From contig JAPPHZ010000030.1 in the NCBI GenBank assembly GCA_028820935.1, forward strand, positions 95,899 to 159,898: a stretch of DNA of 64,000 nucleotides, written 5' to 3'. Positions 53,511 to 62,080 of the stretch are shown here, one piece after another; within the stretch, counting starts at the first letter, position 1; each line of letters begins with the position of its first letter. The notes under the pieces are model-generated. The model searched no databases, was not told the DNA's origin, and saw only the letters and a list, made by a program, of their open reading frames with translations. Position numbers and translations under genes: made by a program. Source of the stretch: a bacterium. Its GTDB lineage: Bacteria > Actinomycetota > Acidimicrobiia > Spongiisociales > Spongiisociaceae.

Positions 53511-53527
53511 GTATACATTATGTATAC
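53511..53527. promoter_or_regulatory. Palindromic operator of the MazEF module
   Basis: GTATACATTATGTATAC, perfect 17-bp palindrome centred at 53519, 8 nt before the antitoxin ATG. The AT-rich sequence may also overlap the -10 of the divergent Phd gene. Confidence 0.75.
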
Positions 53528-53590
53528 AGCATCGTACATGCCGGTGCTCGAACTAAGTCTTGTGGACTAAGTTGGCTGAGGAGACACCGT

Positions 53591-53836
53591 ATGCGAATCG
53601 TCAACATGCATGAAGCCAAGACACACTTGTCGCGGCTCGTTGCGGCCGCGGCGAATGGCGAGCCGTTCGTCATCGCACGCGCAGGGACCCCGCTGGTCAA
53701 GGTGATAGCGGTCGACGCTCCGGCGCCTGGACCGAAGCGGCGTGTGGGGTTCCTGGAGGGCCGTTTCACAGTTCCCGACGACTTCGATCGCATGGGAGCC
53801 GGAGACATAGCCGCCATGTTCGAGTCTGACACATAA
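53591..53836 (+). CDS. Phd/YefM-type antitoxin
   Basis: 81 residues from ATG 53591. N-terminal VNMHEAKTHLSRLVAAAANGEPFVIARAGTPLVKV is the Phd/YefM DNA-binding domain; the C-terminus RFTVPDDFDRMGAGDIAAMFE is the toxin-wrapping tail usual for VapC partners. The toxin gene downstream is reduced to a stub, so this is an orphan antitoxin. Divergent from the MazEF module. Confidence 0.87.
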   Translation: MRIVNMHEAKTHLSRLVAAAANGEPFVIARAGTPLVKVIAVDAPAPGPKRRVGFLEGRFTVPDDFDRMGAGDIAAMFESDT

Positions 53837-53871
53837 GCCTGTTACTCGACACCCACGTCCTGCTAAGGCTC
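53833..53871 (+). pseudogene. Remnant of a VapC (PIN domain) toxin gene
   Basis: Directly at the antitoxin stop the frame ATA-AGC-CTG-TTA reads SLLLDTHVLLRL, the conserved N-terminus of VapC with the first PIN Asp. The expected ATGA overlap has become ATAA, losing the start, and homology ends after about 12 codons. The rest of the toxin is absent; the PhyH gene end follows 49 nt later on the other strand. Confidence 0.7.
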
Positions 53872-53919
53872 CATCGAGGTCGTCTGGAGGGGCCGAGGCC
53901 CCACTGTCGGAGCGGAGGC

Positions 53920-54756
53920 TCAGAGGGTCTGCCGTACCTTGTCGGCACCATGGAACAGGATGTCGCGCACCGCGTCGGAGGCCTTGCTGTGGAACTTCAC
54001 CGTTTCCGGGTCGAAGTCCCTGGTGGGCCGAGGGGTGTGGGTGAAGTGCCGGTGGGTGTCCTCGCCGCGGACCAGCGCAGCGCTGTCCCAGTCGCCGATG
54101 ATCTGGCGGGTCCTGGTCGGCATGTAGTGGAACGAGACCCCGATCCGGCGGTCGCCGGACGTGTTGGGGGAGGAGGCGTGAGCCAGCCGGCCGTTGTGCA
54201 TCGAGATCTCACCGGGCCGTAACGGCATCGAGACGGTGTCGGCCTCGTCGACCTCCACCGTTATCTCCTGGCCACGGGTCAGCATGTTGTCCTCTTGGAA
54301 CGTGTCGCTATGGGGCATGAACTCGCCCCGGTGGCTACCCGGCAGGACGCTCATGCAGCCGCTCTCGGGCGTGGCGGGTGACAACGCCAGCCAGACCGTT
54401 ATCAGGTCGTCCGTGTCCAGCCCCCAGTAGTTGAGGTCCTGGTGCCACGACACGTAGGACTTGGTCTCGGGCTCCTTGATCCAGAACAGAGTGTTCCAGC
54501 ACAGGATGTTCTCGCCGATCAGGTCCTCGACCGTATCGAGCACCGTCGCGTCACGCATCAACTCGTCGACCCATAGGAACAGCAGGTGGCACTTGTTGCG
54601 AAGGGCCCCTGACACCGGCCCACCCTGCTCGGATTCGAAATCCTCGAGCAGCCGCCGGTAGCCGGCCGCACGGGCCCCATCCATCACCCGAACCGGGCAT
54701 ATGTACCCGTCTCGCCGGTACTGAGCCACCTGGTCGGCGGTAAGGCGCTTGGACAT
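53920..54756 (-). CDS. Phytanoyl-CoA dioxygenase (PhyH) family protein
   Basis: 278 residues from the ATG at 54756. Fe(II)/2-oxoglutarate oxygenase with the HxD motif in SWHQDLNYWGL, distal His in HNGRLAHASSPN and the 2OG-binding Arg in GDRRIGVSFHYMP. The sequence LALSPATPESGCMSVLPGSHRG is typical. The open frame to 55782 is a shadow of the amidase. Substrate unknown; many such genes handle secondary metabolites. Confidence 0.88.
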   Translation of the reverse strand: MSKRLTADQVAQYRRDGYICPVRVMDGARAAGYRRLLEDFESEQGGPVSGALRNKCHLLFLWVDELMRDATVLDTVEDLIGENILCWNTLFWIKEPETKSYVSWHQDLNYWGLDTDDLITVWLALSPATPESGCMSVLPGSHRGEFMPHSDTFQEDNMLTRGQEITVEVDEADTVSMPLRPGEISMHNGRLAHASSPNTSGDRRIGVSFHYMPTRTRQIIGDWDSAALVRGEDTHRHFTHTPRPTRDFDPETVKFHSKASDAVRDILFHGADKVRQTL

Positions 54757-54836
54757 CACGTTTTCCTCTCGGCAACCGCGCCTGATCCTAGCGATGGGGT
54801 CTCCCACGATGTCCGGTCCGGTTGTACCGGGCGGGA

Positions 54837-54842
54837 TAGACT
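54837..54842 (+). promoter_or_regulatory. Putative -10 box (TAGACT) before the amidase
   Basis: TAGACT ends 8 nt before ATG 54851, which would be the start of a leaderless mRNA. That ATG is out of frame by one base with the amidase (see finding). Confidence 0.5.
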
Positions 54843-54915
54843 TGAGGAGAATGGGGTAGGCCCCGCCGAGTCCATAGTCCGGTCTGTCCGCGACGGCAGG
54901 AGGACCGCCCGCGAG

Positions 54916-56229
54916 GTGGTCGAGAATTACCTCGAGATCGCCGAGGCGAAGAACCCGGACCTCAATGCCTTCACCGAACTCGACCCCGTCGGCGCGCTGC
55001 GACAGGCCGACCTGGTCGACGCCGGGTCCCGCGCCGGCTCGCTGGCGGGCGTCCCGATTGCCCTGAAGGACCTGATCGATCATGCCGGGCATGTGACGAC
55101 CGCCGGGTCGGGCTTCTACCGCCACCAGGCTGAGGTGTCGGCCCCGGTTGTCGAACGCTTGGAGGCCGCGGGGGCGATCATCATGGGCCGTACCGGGCTG
55201 GACGAGTTCGCGTACGGAGGCACCTCCGAGAATCCCTGGTTCGGGGTGGTTCGCAACCCTTGGGACCGCACGCTGTCGCCGGGCGGGTCGTCCGGGGGAT
55301 CGGCCGTAGCCGTCGCGGCGGGGATGGCCCCGGCCGCCATCGGCACGGACACCGGAGGTTCGGTACGGGTGCCGGCCGCCATGTGCGGCGTAGTCGGCCT
55401 CAAGGTGACCCACGGCCGCGTCCCGCTCACCGGGGTGTTCCCGTACGCCGGATCGATGGACACCGTGGGACCGCTGGCCACCACCTGCGGCGACGCGCGC
55501 CTCCTGTACAGGGCAATGAAGGGGTTCGACCGGAGCGACCCCTGGTCCGACCCCAGGGATCTGCCCGGCCGCAGGCTCCGCTCGCTCGACCGGGTCCGGG
55601 TCGCCTTGCCCGTAGGCTGGCTCGAGTGGGTGCCGACATCGGATGAGATCAGGACCGCGTTCGAAACGTTCTGCGACCGGCTCAGGGAGGCCGGCCCGAG
55701 GGTCGAGTCGCGGCGCCACGAGGCCTTGGTCCCGGACCCGGTCCGCATGGCGCTGTCCTCGGCCGAGGCAGCCGCCGTCCATCGGCAGTGGATCGACGAC
55801 CCCGACAAGCCATACGGACCTGAAGTCCGGGGGCGCGTCGAGACGGCGATACAGACCACGACCGACGAGTACACGCGGGCGTTGCGATGGAAGGCCGGAT
55901 TAGTCCAGGCGGTCCGGAGGATCTTCTCAGAATACGACCTGATCCTGACGCCGACGGTAGGCCACAACCGCAAGACGATCGGGGTCGACGGGATAGTGGT
56001 CGGGGGCAAGCGCCACTGGACCGGCGACGTGATGGGCGGCTTCACGTCCCCGGTCAACGTGCTGGGCTGCCCGGCGATCTCGCTGCCCCTCGCCGACGAC
56101 TGGACGCCACCTCCTGCGGTGCACCTGATCGCTCCCTGGTGGGAGGAGGAGCTCCTGCTCGACGTCGGAGAGTTCTTGGAACGGACCGGGCTCGTGGCAT
56201 GGAGACCTCCTCCTGACCCCAGCCCATAG
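54916..56229 (+). CDS. Amidase signature family protein
   Basis: 437 residues from the first in-frame conventional start, GTG 54916. The Ser-cis-Ser-Lys triad is seen in PIALKDLIDHAG (Lys), LSPGGSSGGSAVAVAAG and GTDTGGSVRVPAAMCG. The frame upstream to about 54850 encodes PAESIVRSVRDGRRTAREVV, the usual amidase N-terminus, but has no start codon; ATG 54851 is shifted by one base at a GGGG run. The real protein therefore probably begins there. Substrate unknown (indole acetamide, carbamate or similar). Confidence 0.82.
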   Translation: MVENYLEIAEAKNPDLNAFTELDPVGALRQADLVDAGSRAGSLAGVPIALKDLIDHAGHVTTAGSGFYRHQAEVSAPVVERLEAAGAIIMGRTGLDEFAYGGTSENPWFGVVRNPWDRTLSPGGSSGGSAVAVAAGMAPAAIGTDTGGSVRVPAAMCGVVGLKVTHGRVPLTGVFPYAGSMDTVGPLATTCGDARLLYRAMKGFDRSDPWSDPRDLPGRRLRSLDRVRVALPVGWLEWVPTSDEIRTAFETFCDRLREAGPRVESRRHEALVPDPVRMALSSAEAAAVHRQWIDDPDKPYGPEVRGRVETAIQTTTDEYTRALRWKAGLVQAVRRIFSEYDLILTPTVGHNRKTIGVDGIVVGGKRHWTGDVMGGFTSPVNVLGCPAISLPLADDWTPPPAVHLIAPWWEEELLLDVGEFLERTGLVAWRPPPDPSP

Positions 56230-56415
56230 GCCAGCTTTACATAACGTGCATTATGGGACATCCGACACCAGGGTCGCTTGGCTGCGCTCTCCTATTGGTT
56301 TGTATTGCTGCCCCCATGCTCCGACTCAACGTTTCGATGCCGCATGACCCGTCTCACGCGGATTAATGGTCGCGGATCTCTCCCCCGGCTACACGCCTGA
56401 CGCCGATCATTCAAT

Positions 56416-56427
56416 CAAACTAGTTTG
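56416..56427. promoter_or_regulatory. Putative repressor operator, 12-bp palindrome
   Basis: CAAACTAGTTTG, perfect palindrome overlapping the -35 element of the ABC operon promoter by three bases; a half site GCAAACT follows at 56432. This would suit a TetR-like repressor, but no regulator gene is adjacent. Confidence 0.5.
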
Positions 56428-56453
56428 CGAAGCAAACTCAGGTGGTCTAGGAT
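56425..56453 (+). promoter_or_regulatory. Promoter of the ABC-2 exporter operon
   Basis: TTGCGA (56425-56430), 17-nt spacer, TAGGAT (56448-56453). It overlaps the palindrome at its -35 end. Confidence 0.55.
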
Positions 56454-56558
56454 GGTTTTGCACCACGAACTACGGGCAGTGTCCAGGCCCCTGACGACTA
56501 CGGAGGCACGCTATGGGGAGCACTGATCGCATCCCCTTTTCTCGCCACCTCTTCGCCG

Positions 56559-57383
56559 ATGAATAGCCGTAGGCCGGACGGTCACACCTCGCAGCGGATG
56601 GTCGCCGGGAAGCTTACGACGGATCGGACTCACGAGGACGCCGCTTTTCTCACCGCTATGGGGCTTAGCAAGAGCTTCGACGGCGCACCGGTAGTCGACG
56701 ACGTCTCCTTCTCCATCGGACGGCAGGAGGTGTTCGGGCTGCTCGGCCCCAACGGCGCCGGCAAGACGACCACGATCAGGATGCTCTCGACCGTGCTGGC
56801 GCCCGACACGGGCGACGTGACGATCGGTGGACACTCGGTGCTGCGGGAGGCGGACGAGGTGCGGAGGATCATCGGCGTCTGCCCCCAGGAGCTTGCCCTC
56901 TATGAGGAGTTGTCGGCCAGGGACAATCTGGTCTTTTTCGGGCGGATGGCGGGACTCGGTCGCAGGCAGGCAAAGGAGGCCGCCGCCGAGAACCTGGAGT
57001 TGGTCGGATTGGCTGACCGCGCGTCGGACGCCGTGCGGAAGTTCTCCGGGGGCATGAAGAGGCGGGTCAACATCGCGGTGGCCCTGATGAGCAGGCCCCA
57101 GCTCCTCTTCCTGGACGAGCCCACCGTGGGTGTCGACCCGCAGTCGCGCAACCACATCTTCGAGACGATCCTCCGGCTCCGGGACGAGGGCATGACCGTG
57201 CTCTACACCACGCACTACATGGAGGAGGCCGACCGGCTGTGCGACAACATCGGCGTGATGGACCGCGGCCGGCTCATCGCGCTGGACACACCCGTAGGGC
57301 TTAGGTCCACAATCGGCGATCCCGAAGAGGTCACGTTGGAGCAGGTCTTCCTCAACCTCACGGGCCGCAGTCTCCGCGACTGA
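56559..57383 (+). CDS. ABC-2 type exporter, ATP-binding subunit
   Basis: 274 residues. Walker A LLGPNGAGKTTTI, Q-loop VCPQELALYEELSARDNL, signature FSGGMKRRVNIAVALM, Walker B LLFLDEPTVGVDP and H-switch TTHYMEEADRLCD. DrrA/CcmA-like drug or lipid exporter subunit. The first of three tightly spaced genes (0 and 16 nt gaps). It has a 30-residue N-terminal extension before the domain. Confidence 0.92.
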   Translation: MNSRRPDGHTSQRMVAGKLTTDRTHEDAAFLTAMGLSKSFDGAPVVDDVSFSIGRQEVFGLLGPNGAGKTTTIRMLSTVLAPDTGDVTIGGHSVLREADEVRRIIGVCPQELALYEELSARDNLVFFGRMAGLGRRQAKEAAAENLELVGLADRASDAVRKFSGGMKRRVNIAVALMSRPQLLFLDEPTVGVDPQSRNHIFETILRLRDEGMTVLYTTHYMEEADRLCDNIGVMDRGRLIALDTPVGLRSTIGDPEEVTLEQVFLNLTGRSLRD

Positions 57384-58550
57384 ATGCTTCGCCCACTAGT
57401 TCTTGCCTGGATCGAGCTGAAGAGGTTCGGCGCCGACCGTGGCGCCCTCGCCTTCGGCATAGCGCTCCCCATAGCCCTCTTCGCACTGATGTACGGCGTC
57501 TTCGGCCAGGGCGCGTCCTTCAGCGCTACGGCGAGCATTGTGGACCTGGACGGCGGCCCAGTTGCCGCCCAGTTGATCGACCGCGTCTCCGCCTTCGACG
57601 GGCTGGAGGTGGAGATGCTCACCGAAGCGGACGCCGACGAAGCCCTGGACCGCTCCCGCATCCTGACGGCGGTGTTCATCCCCGCCGGATTCTCGGAGCG
57701 ACTGGAGGCGGGCGAGCCGGCGTCCGTACTCTTCAAAAGACGTGGCTCCGGGGGAGATACGGGCCAGATCGTCTCGCAGATCGTGCAGGGCGTCGCGCAG
57801 GACGTCGCTGCCGAGTTCGAGATACGCGAGTTCGTGCGCAGCCGGCTCGATGGCAGCGGCGTCCCGGAGGCCCAGATCGTGGCAACGGTCGGGACCCTGA
57901 TCGAACGGGCCGCCGTTGTTTCCCCCATCGGGGTCGAGATCCGGGCCGTGGGCGAGGAAGAGAACGCGCTGGACAGGCTCATCCCGGGCGTGCTGACGAT
58001 GTTCCTGATGTTCGCCGCCACCATCTCGGCCGCATCGATTGTTGTGGAGCGCGATACGGGGACGCTGGAACGTCTCCTCACAACCCGGCTCTCGGTGAAC
58101 CAGCTCTACGCGGGCAAGTTCCTCGCGAGCGTCGGAAGGGCGATGGTGCAGGCCCTGATACTCCTCTCCCTGGCCTTTGCCGTCCTCAGGGTGGGCGGCG
58201 CCGTCGCGTTCGCGCAGGTGGTGGTGTTCAGCCTGCTGATCGCCGCGGCGGTCAGCGCGCTAGGCCTGGTGGTCGCGGGCCTTGCACGGACCCAGGAACA
58301 GGCGTCGTGGGGGTCGGTCTTCCTCACCATGATCCTCACCGTCTTTGGCGGAACCTTCATCAGCGTGGGAGAGACAGGGGTGCTGGGGTTCCTGAGCAGG
58401 CTCACGCCGAACAAGTACGCCATCGACGCCATGGGCGACATCCTCGCGGGCAGCGGCGGGCTGGCCGAGCAGGGACCGGAAGCCGCCATCCTGGGAGGCA
58501 TCGCAGTGATCGGCTTCGTCGTAGCCCGCGTCGCCTTCCGCACGGCGTAG
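57384..58550 (+). CDS. ABC-2 type exporter permease 1
   Basis: 388 residues, starting with the base after the ATPase stop. N-terminal membrane helix (about 19-37), a large external domain (about 40-195), then five to six helices (VLTMFLMFAATISAASIVVERD, VVVFSLLIAAAVSALGLVVAGL and others). ABC2_membrane/YhgE-like layout of DrrB-type exporters. Substrate unknown. Confidence 0.88.
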   Translation: MLRPLVLAWIELKRFGADRGALAFGIALPIALFALMYGVFGQGASFSATASIVDLDGGPVAAQLIDRVSAFDGLEVEMLTEADADEALDRSRILTAVFIPAGFSERLEAGEPASVLFKRRGSGGDTGQIVSQIVQGVAQDVAAEFEIREFVRSRLDGSGVPEAQIVATVGTLIERAAVVSPIGVEIRAVGEEENALDRLIPGVLTMFLMFAATISAASIVVERDTGTLERLLTTRLSVNQLYAGKFLASVGRAMVQALILLSLAFAVLRVGGAVAFAQVVVFSLLIAAAVSALGLVVAGLARTQEQASWGSVFLTMILTVFGGTFISVGETGVLGFLSRLTPNKYAIDAMGDILAGSGGLAEQGPEAAILGGIAVIGFVVARVAFRTA

Positions 58551-58566
58551 AAGGGAGGACGGGCAC

Positions 58567-59748
58567 TTGAGAATCGTGCTGAGGCAGTCGCTCATCATCG
58601 CCGCGAAGGACACGCGGGTGTTCCTGAAGGACCGGTTAGGACTCGCGTTCGCACTGCTCTTCCCGCTCATCTTCGTCCTCGCCTTCTCCCTTGCGCTGCG
58701 CAACGTCGGCCCCGGAGACGAGCGGCTCTCGATCACTGTCGCCACCCAGGAGGAGGAAGGGATCAGCCACCAGATCATCGAGGGGCTCGCGGAGGAGAAC
58801 ACCGTCGACCTCATCGTCATGGAGTACGGCAAGGCGGTACAGGCCACCGAGGATGGGGACATCGGAGGATTCGTCGCGTTTCCCCCCGACTTCACTTCCA
58901 GTCTGGTAGGAGGCCGTCCCACGAAGCTGGAGGTCGTTGCACAGATCGGCGACCCGGAAACGGAAGCTGCGCTCGTCGGGTTCGCCAACGCTGTAACCGC
59001 GGCCTCCTCCAACACGAGGACGGCCGTCCAGGCCATCGTGCAGATTGCTGGGGTGGAAGCGTTGCCGCAGGACATGGTGGCTTTCGGGCAGGACCGCACC
59101 CTGCTCCGCTTCGAGACCGAGCAGATCGGCCCCGTGGAGTCGTTCAGCGCCGGCAACTTCACCGTGCCCGGCTACCTCACGATGTTCGTGTTCTTCGCCG
59201 CGGCCTTGGCCGCCGAGGCGATCACGAGGGAGCGGGAGAACCACACGATGGAGCGGCTCATGGCCAACGGTACGCGGCGAGAGTCGGTGGTGGCCGGAAA
59301 GTACCTGGGCTCCGTCTACCGGGGCGCGATGCAGCTCGCCGTGCTCTGGGGAGTCGGCCTCGTCGCCTTCCGCATAGACCTCGGTTTCTCCCCTGCCGCC
59401 GTCATCCTGATCTCCGTGCTGATGGTGCTCACCTCGGCCGCGTTCGGCGTGATGCTGGCAGCCCTGGTGCGCACACAGACCAGCGCCAACTCGGCGGCTG
59501 TGCTGGCGTCGCTGGTGCTCGCCCCCATCGGCGGCTGCTGGTGGCCCCTGTTCATCACGCCCGAGTGGATGCAGAGTCTCGCGAAAGTCACGCCGCACGG
59601 CTGGGCGAACTCGGCGTTCAACAAGCTGATGCTCTTCGGCGCCGAAGGAGGCGACGTGGTCCTGGAGATGGCGGCCTTGGCCACCTTCGGCGTGTGTTTC
59701 CTGGCCATCGCCTTCGTGCGCTTCCGCCTGTCACCCAGGGTGTCCTGA
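58567..59748 (+). CDS. ABC-2 type exporter permease 2
   Basis: 393 residues from TTG 58567 with GGAGG upstream. Same topology as the previous permease: helix 1 (LAFALLFPLIFVLAFSLAL), external domain, TMFVFFAAALAAEAITRERENHTMERLMANG and four more helices. The pair probably forms a heterodimer. Signs of an ancient tandem duplication with permease 1. Confidence 0.88.
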   Translation: MRIVLRQSLIIAAKDTRVFLKDRLGLAFALLFPLIFVLAFSLALRNVGPGDERLSITVATQEEEGISHQIIEGLAEENTVDLIVMEYGKAVQATEDGDIGGFVAFPPDFTSSLVGGRPTKLEVVAQIGDPETEAALVGFANAVTAASSNTRTAVQAIVQIAGVEALPQDMVAFGQDRTLLRFETEQIGPVESFSAGNFTVPGYLTMFVFFAAALAAEAITRERENHTMERLMANGTRRESVVAGKYLGSVYRGAMQLAVLWGVGLVAFRIDLGFSPAAVILISVLMVLTSAAFGVMLAALVRTQTSANSAAVLASLVLAPIGGCWWPLFITPEWMQSLAKVTPHGWANSAFNKLMLFGAEGGDVVLEMAALATFGVCFLAIAFVRFRLSPRVS

Positions 59749-59883
59749 CCACCGAATCCTCGACCACAAGCGGATTGCCATCTCAGCAGCACCCGTTTGC
59801 GGTTAGACGAGGGAGTGTCGTCAACGACCACTACGAGCCGGAACCTGCCCTTTCGTAGCCAACGGTTGTCTCGGTCGGCCTTG

Positions 59884-61950
59884 CTAGTCGGTTCGGTAGA
59901 GGTAGCGAATGTCCCAGAGACCGTAGAGGGTTGGTGTTGTGTTACCGAAGACGTTTCGCGTCGCTGTCAGACGCTCGGCCAGTGTCGTGTAGATGAGTGG
60001 CACGTTCTCGGCGATGATTTCCTGGGCTCGATGGTAGAGGTCCACACGCTTTTCACGATCCAGCTCCCGGCTGCCCTCGATGTAGAGGTCATCGATTGTC
60101 GCCTCCCATGCCGTCTCCGGTTGCGGTTGGTTGGGGTGCCACATGTGAAGCCCACCGCTGCTATGCCAGGTGTCGATCCCGCTGTAGGGGTCTGAACCAC
60201 CGCTGAGGCCAATCACGACGGCCTCCCAGTCATAGGAATCGGTCAGCTGCTTGACGAGGTCACCGAAGGCGACCGGCCGGTAGTTCACCCTGAGACCTAT
60301 CGCCTCCATGCCCTGTTGGATCAGTGTTGTGACCCTTTCGCGGACGCTGTTACCGGCGTTGGTCACCAGACTGAACTCGATGTCGTTGCCGTCGGTGTCC
60401 TCCCGTATGCCGTCGCCATTGGTATCGGTCCAACCGATGCTGTCGAGGATCTGGTTGGCCTTTGCGATGTCGTGCTCGTACCTGCGGACGTCCGGGTTGT
60501 GGAAGTCCCCGGCGGCGGGGCTTATCGGGGACCATTGCTCATAGGCGAGGCCATGCTGGATCCCGTCGATGATCGTGCGCTTATCGATGCTGTGGGCGAC
60601 AGCTTGGCGGAACTGCTTGTTTCTGAACCATTCCAGCATTCTGGGCGCAACGTAAGGACCGCCGGTGTCCGGATCCGTGCCGGGGTTCATATTGAATACC
60701 AGGAACGTGGTGCCGAACCCGGGTCCTCGCCGGTGAATGGTGAAGTTCTGGCTCTCCTGGAGCGGCTCGAGTCGGGCAAACTCGTCACCGGATACACCGT
60801 GTACATCGGACTCGGCGGACAGGAAGCTAGCTAGCTCGCCCTCAAGGTCTGGAACTATGAGACGCACGACTTGATCGAGATAGGGAAGATTGTTCCCTGC
60901 TTCGTCTTTCATCCAGTAGTGCGGGTTGCGTTTGAGCACGACCCGGTCGCCGGGGCGGTATTCCTCGATGAGGAAGGGACCGGTCCCTATGACCTCTGCA
61001 GGGTGGGTGTCGATGTCCCAGGCTGAGGAGAAGGTGCCGTCGTCCACGTGTTTCTCAAGTATGTGCCGCGGGTAGATGGGTGTTCCCAGGGACCGGAGGA
61101 AGGGCGCGAACGGTCTGGGAAGAACGAACTCGACAGTGTGTGTGTCCAGTGCTTTGACAATCATCCTCGACTCCTCCCACGCGCCGCTCGCGGCGTCGAA
61201 GTGTCTGAATGTGAACACGGACCTCGCGCCAACAGGGATATCGTCGTTGTAAATGATGCGGTTGAACGTGAAGTCAACGTCTTGAGCGGTGAAGGGCTCT
61301 CCGTCATGCCAGGCCACGTCTGTACGGAGGTTGAAGGTCCACTTCAGACCGTCGTCCGACACCTCCCAAGCCTCAGTCAACCCCGGTTCCACCTGGTTGG
61401 TCAACCAAGACGTATCGGTCAGGCCCTCGAAAAGGTACCCGAGTATTCCTGTCGAGCCTGTGTCATTGGCGAGGGCCAGATTGAACGTGAGCGGCTCGGA
61501 AATGGTCGCTATCGTCAGCGTGCCACCAGGTACCCCTATGGAATACTCAAAATGCTCGGCGTTCTCGTGTAACCGGGCTATAAGTTCGGATCGACTATCT
61601 GATCCCACAGCTTGATTGATCCGCAGTACCCAACCGATATGTATGAGATCGGGATCAGTCAGTGCTCTACCGTCGGCTTGGACGACGCCCTCATTGATCG
61701 CGTAGATCTCCGGCCAGCGGTTCTCGTCACCGAGGTGTTCCATAGCGATCTTCCGCAGCGTGTCACCGGGCTTTACCACCACCGTCCCATCCATAGACGA
61801 GCTGCCGTTTTCACCGGACTCTTCACCTGTCGCCTGCGCACTCGAAGCAACAGAGACCACGACCAGCAGCCCAACAAGAACGCTACATAACCCTAACCGA
61901 GCCCGATAAGTCGCCACTCCACTCAACTTGCCAACATTGTGTTCTGACAC
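59884..61950 (-). CDS. Family 5 peptide-type solute-binding protein with N-terminal LysM domain
   Basis: 688 residues. Signal peptide at about 17-41 (LGLCSVLVGLLVVVSVASSAQA). Residues about 55-110 are a LysM domain (GTVVVKPGDTLRKIAMEHLGD, WPEIYAINEG, DLIHIGWVLRI). From about 140 it is an SBP-5 (DppA/OppA-like) protein: EPGLTEAWEVSDDGLKWTFNLRTDVAWHDGEPFTAQDVDF. DTNGDGIREDTDGND (about 505) looks like a calcium-binding loop. LysM suggests peptidoglycan attachment instead of a lipid anchor. No Cys lipobox is found. Confidence 0.87.
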   Translation of the reverse strand: MSEHNVGKLSGVATYRARLGLCSVLVGLLVVVSVASSAQATGEESGENGSSSMDGTVVVKPGDTLRKIAMEHLGDENRWPEIYAINEGVVQADGRALTDPDLIHIGWVLRINQAVGSDSRSELIARLHENAEHFEYSIGVPGGTLTIATISEPLTFNLALANDTGSTGILGYLFEGLTDTSWLTNQVEPGLTEAWEVSDDGLKWTFNLRTDVAWHDGEPFTAQDVDFTFNRIIYNDDIPVGARSVFTFRHFDAASGAWEESRMIVKALDTHTVEFVLPRPFAPFLRSLGTPIYPRHILEKHVDDGTFSSAWDIDTHPAEVIGTGPFLIEEYRPGDRVVLKRNPHYWMKDEAGNNLPYLDQVVRLIVPDLEGELASFLSAESDVHGVSGDEFARLEPLQESQNFTIHRRGPGFGTTFLVFNMNPGTDPDTGGPYVAPRMLEWFRNKQFRQAVAHSIDKRTIIDGIQHGLAYEQWSPISPAAGDFHNPDVRRYEHDIAKANQILDSIGWTDTNGDGIREDTDGNDIEFSLVTNAGNSVRERVTTLIQQGMEAIGLRVNYRPVAFGDLVKQLTDSYDWEAVVIGLSGGSDPYSGIDTWHSSGGLHMWHPNQPQPETAWEATIDDLYIEGSRELDREKRVDLYHRAQEIIAENVPLIYTTLAERLTATRNVFGNTTPTLYGLWDIRYLYRTD

Positions 61951-62080
61951 CTCAGAATCCTCCAGACTGCCAATGACGTCCCACTTTCAGCCCTGCGCAT
62001 GCAAAATCGATCAATCGCACGAGGATACACCGGAGCGAATGGCAGAGGCAGCGCAGAAGGTGACCACGGGTTGTAGCAAA

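Larger units (their letters stand above)
56230..56558. other. Intergenic region before the ABC exporter operon
   Basis: 329 nt, no ORF of note. It includes an interrupted palindrome CATAA-CGTGCA-TTATG (56240-56255), a perfect palindrome (56416-56427) and a promoter (56425-56453). The leader from 56460 to 56558 has no obvious structure. Confidence 0.6.
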
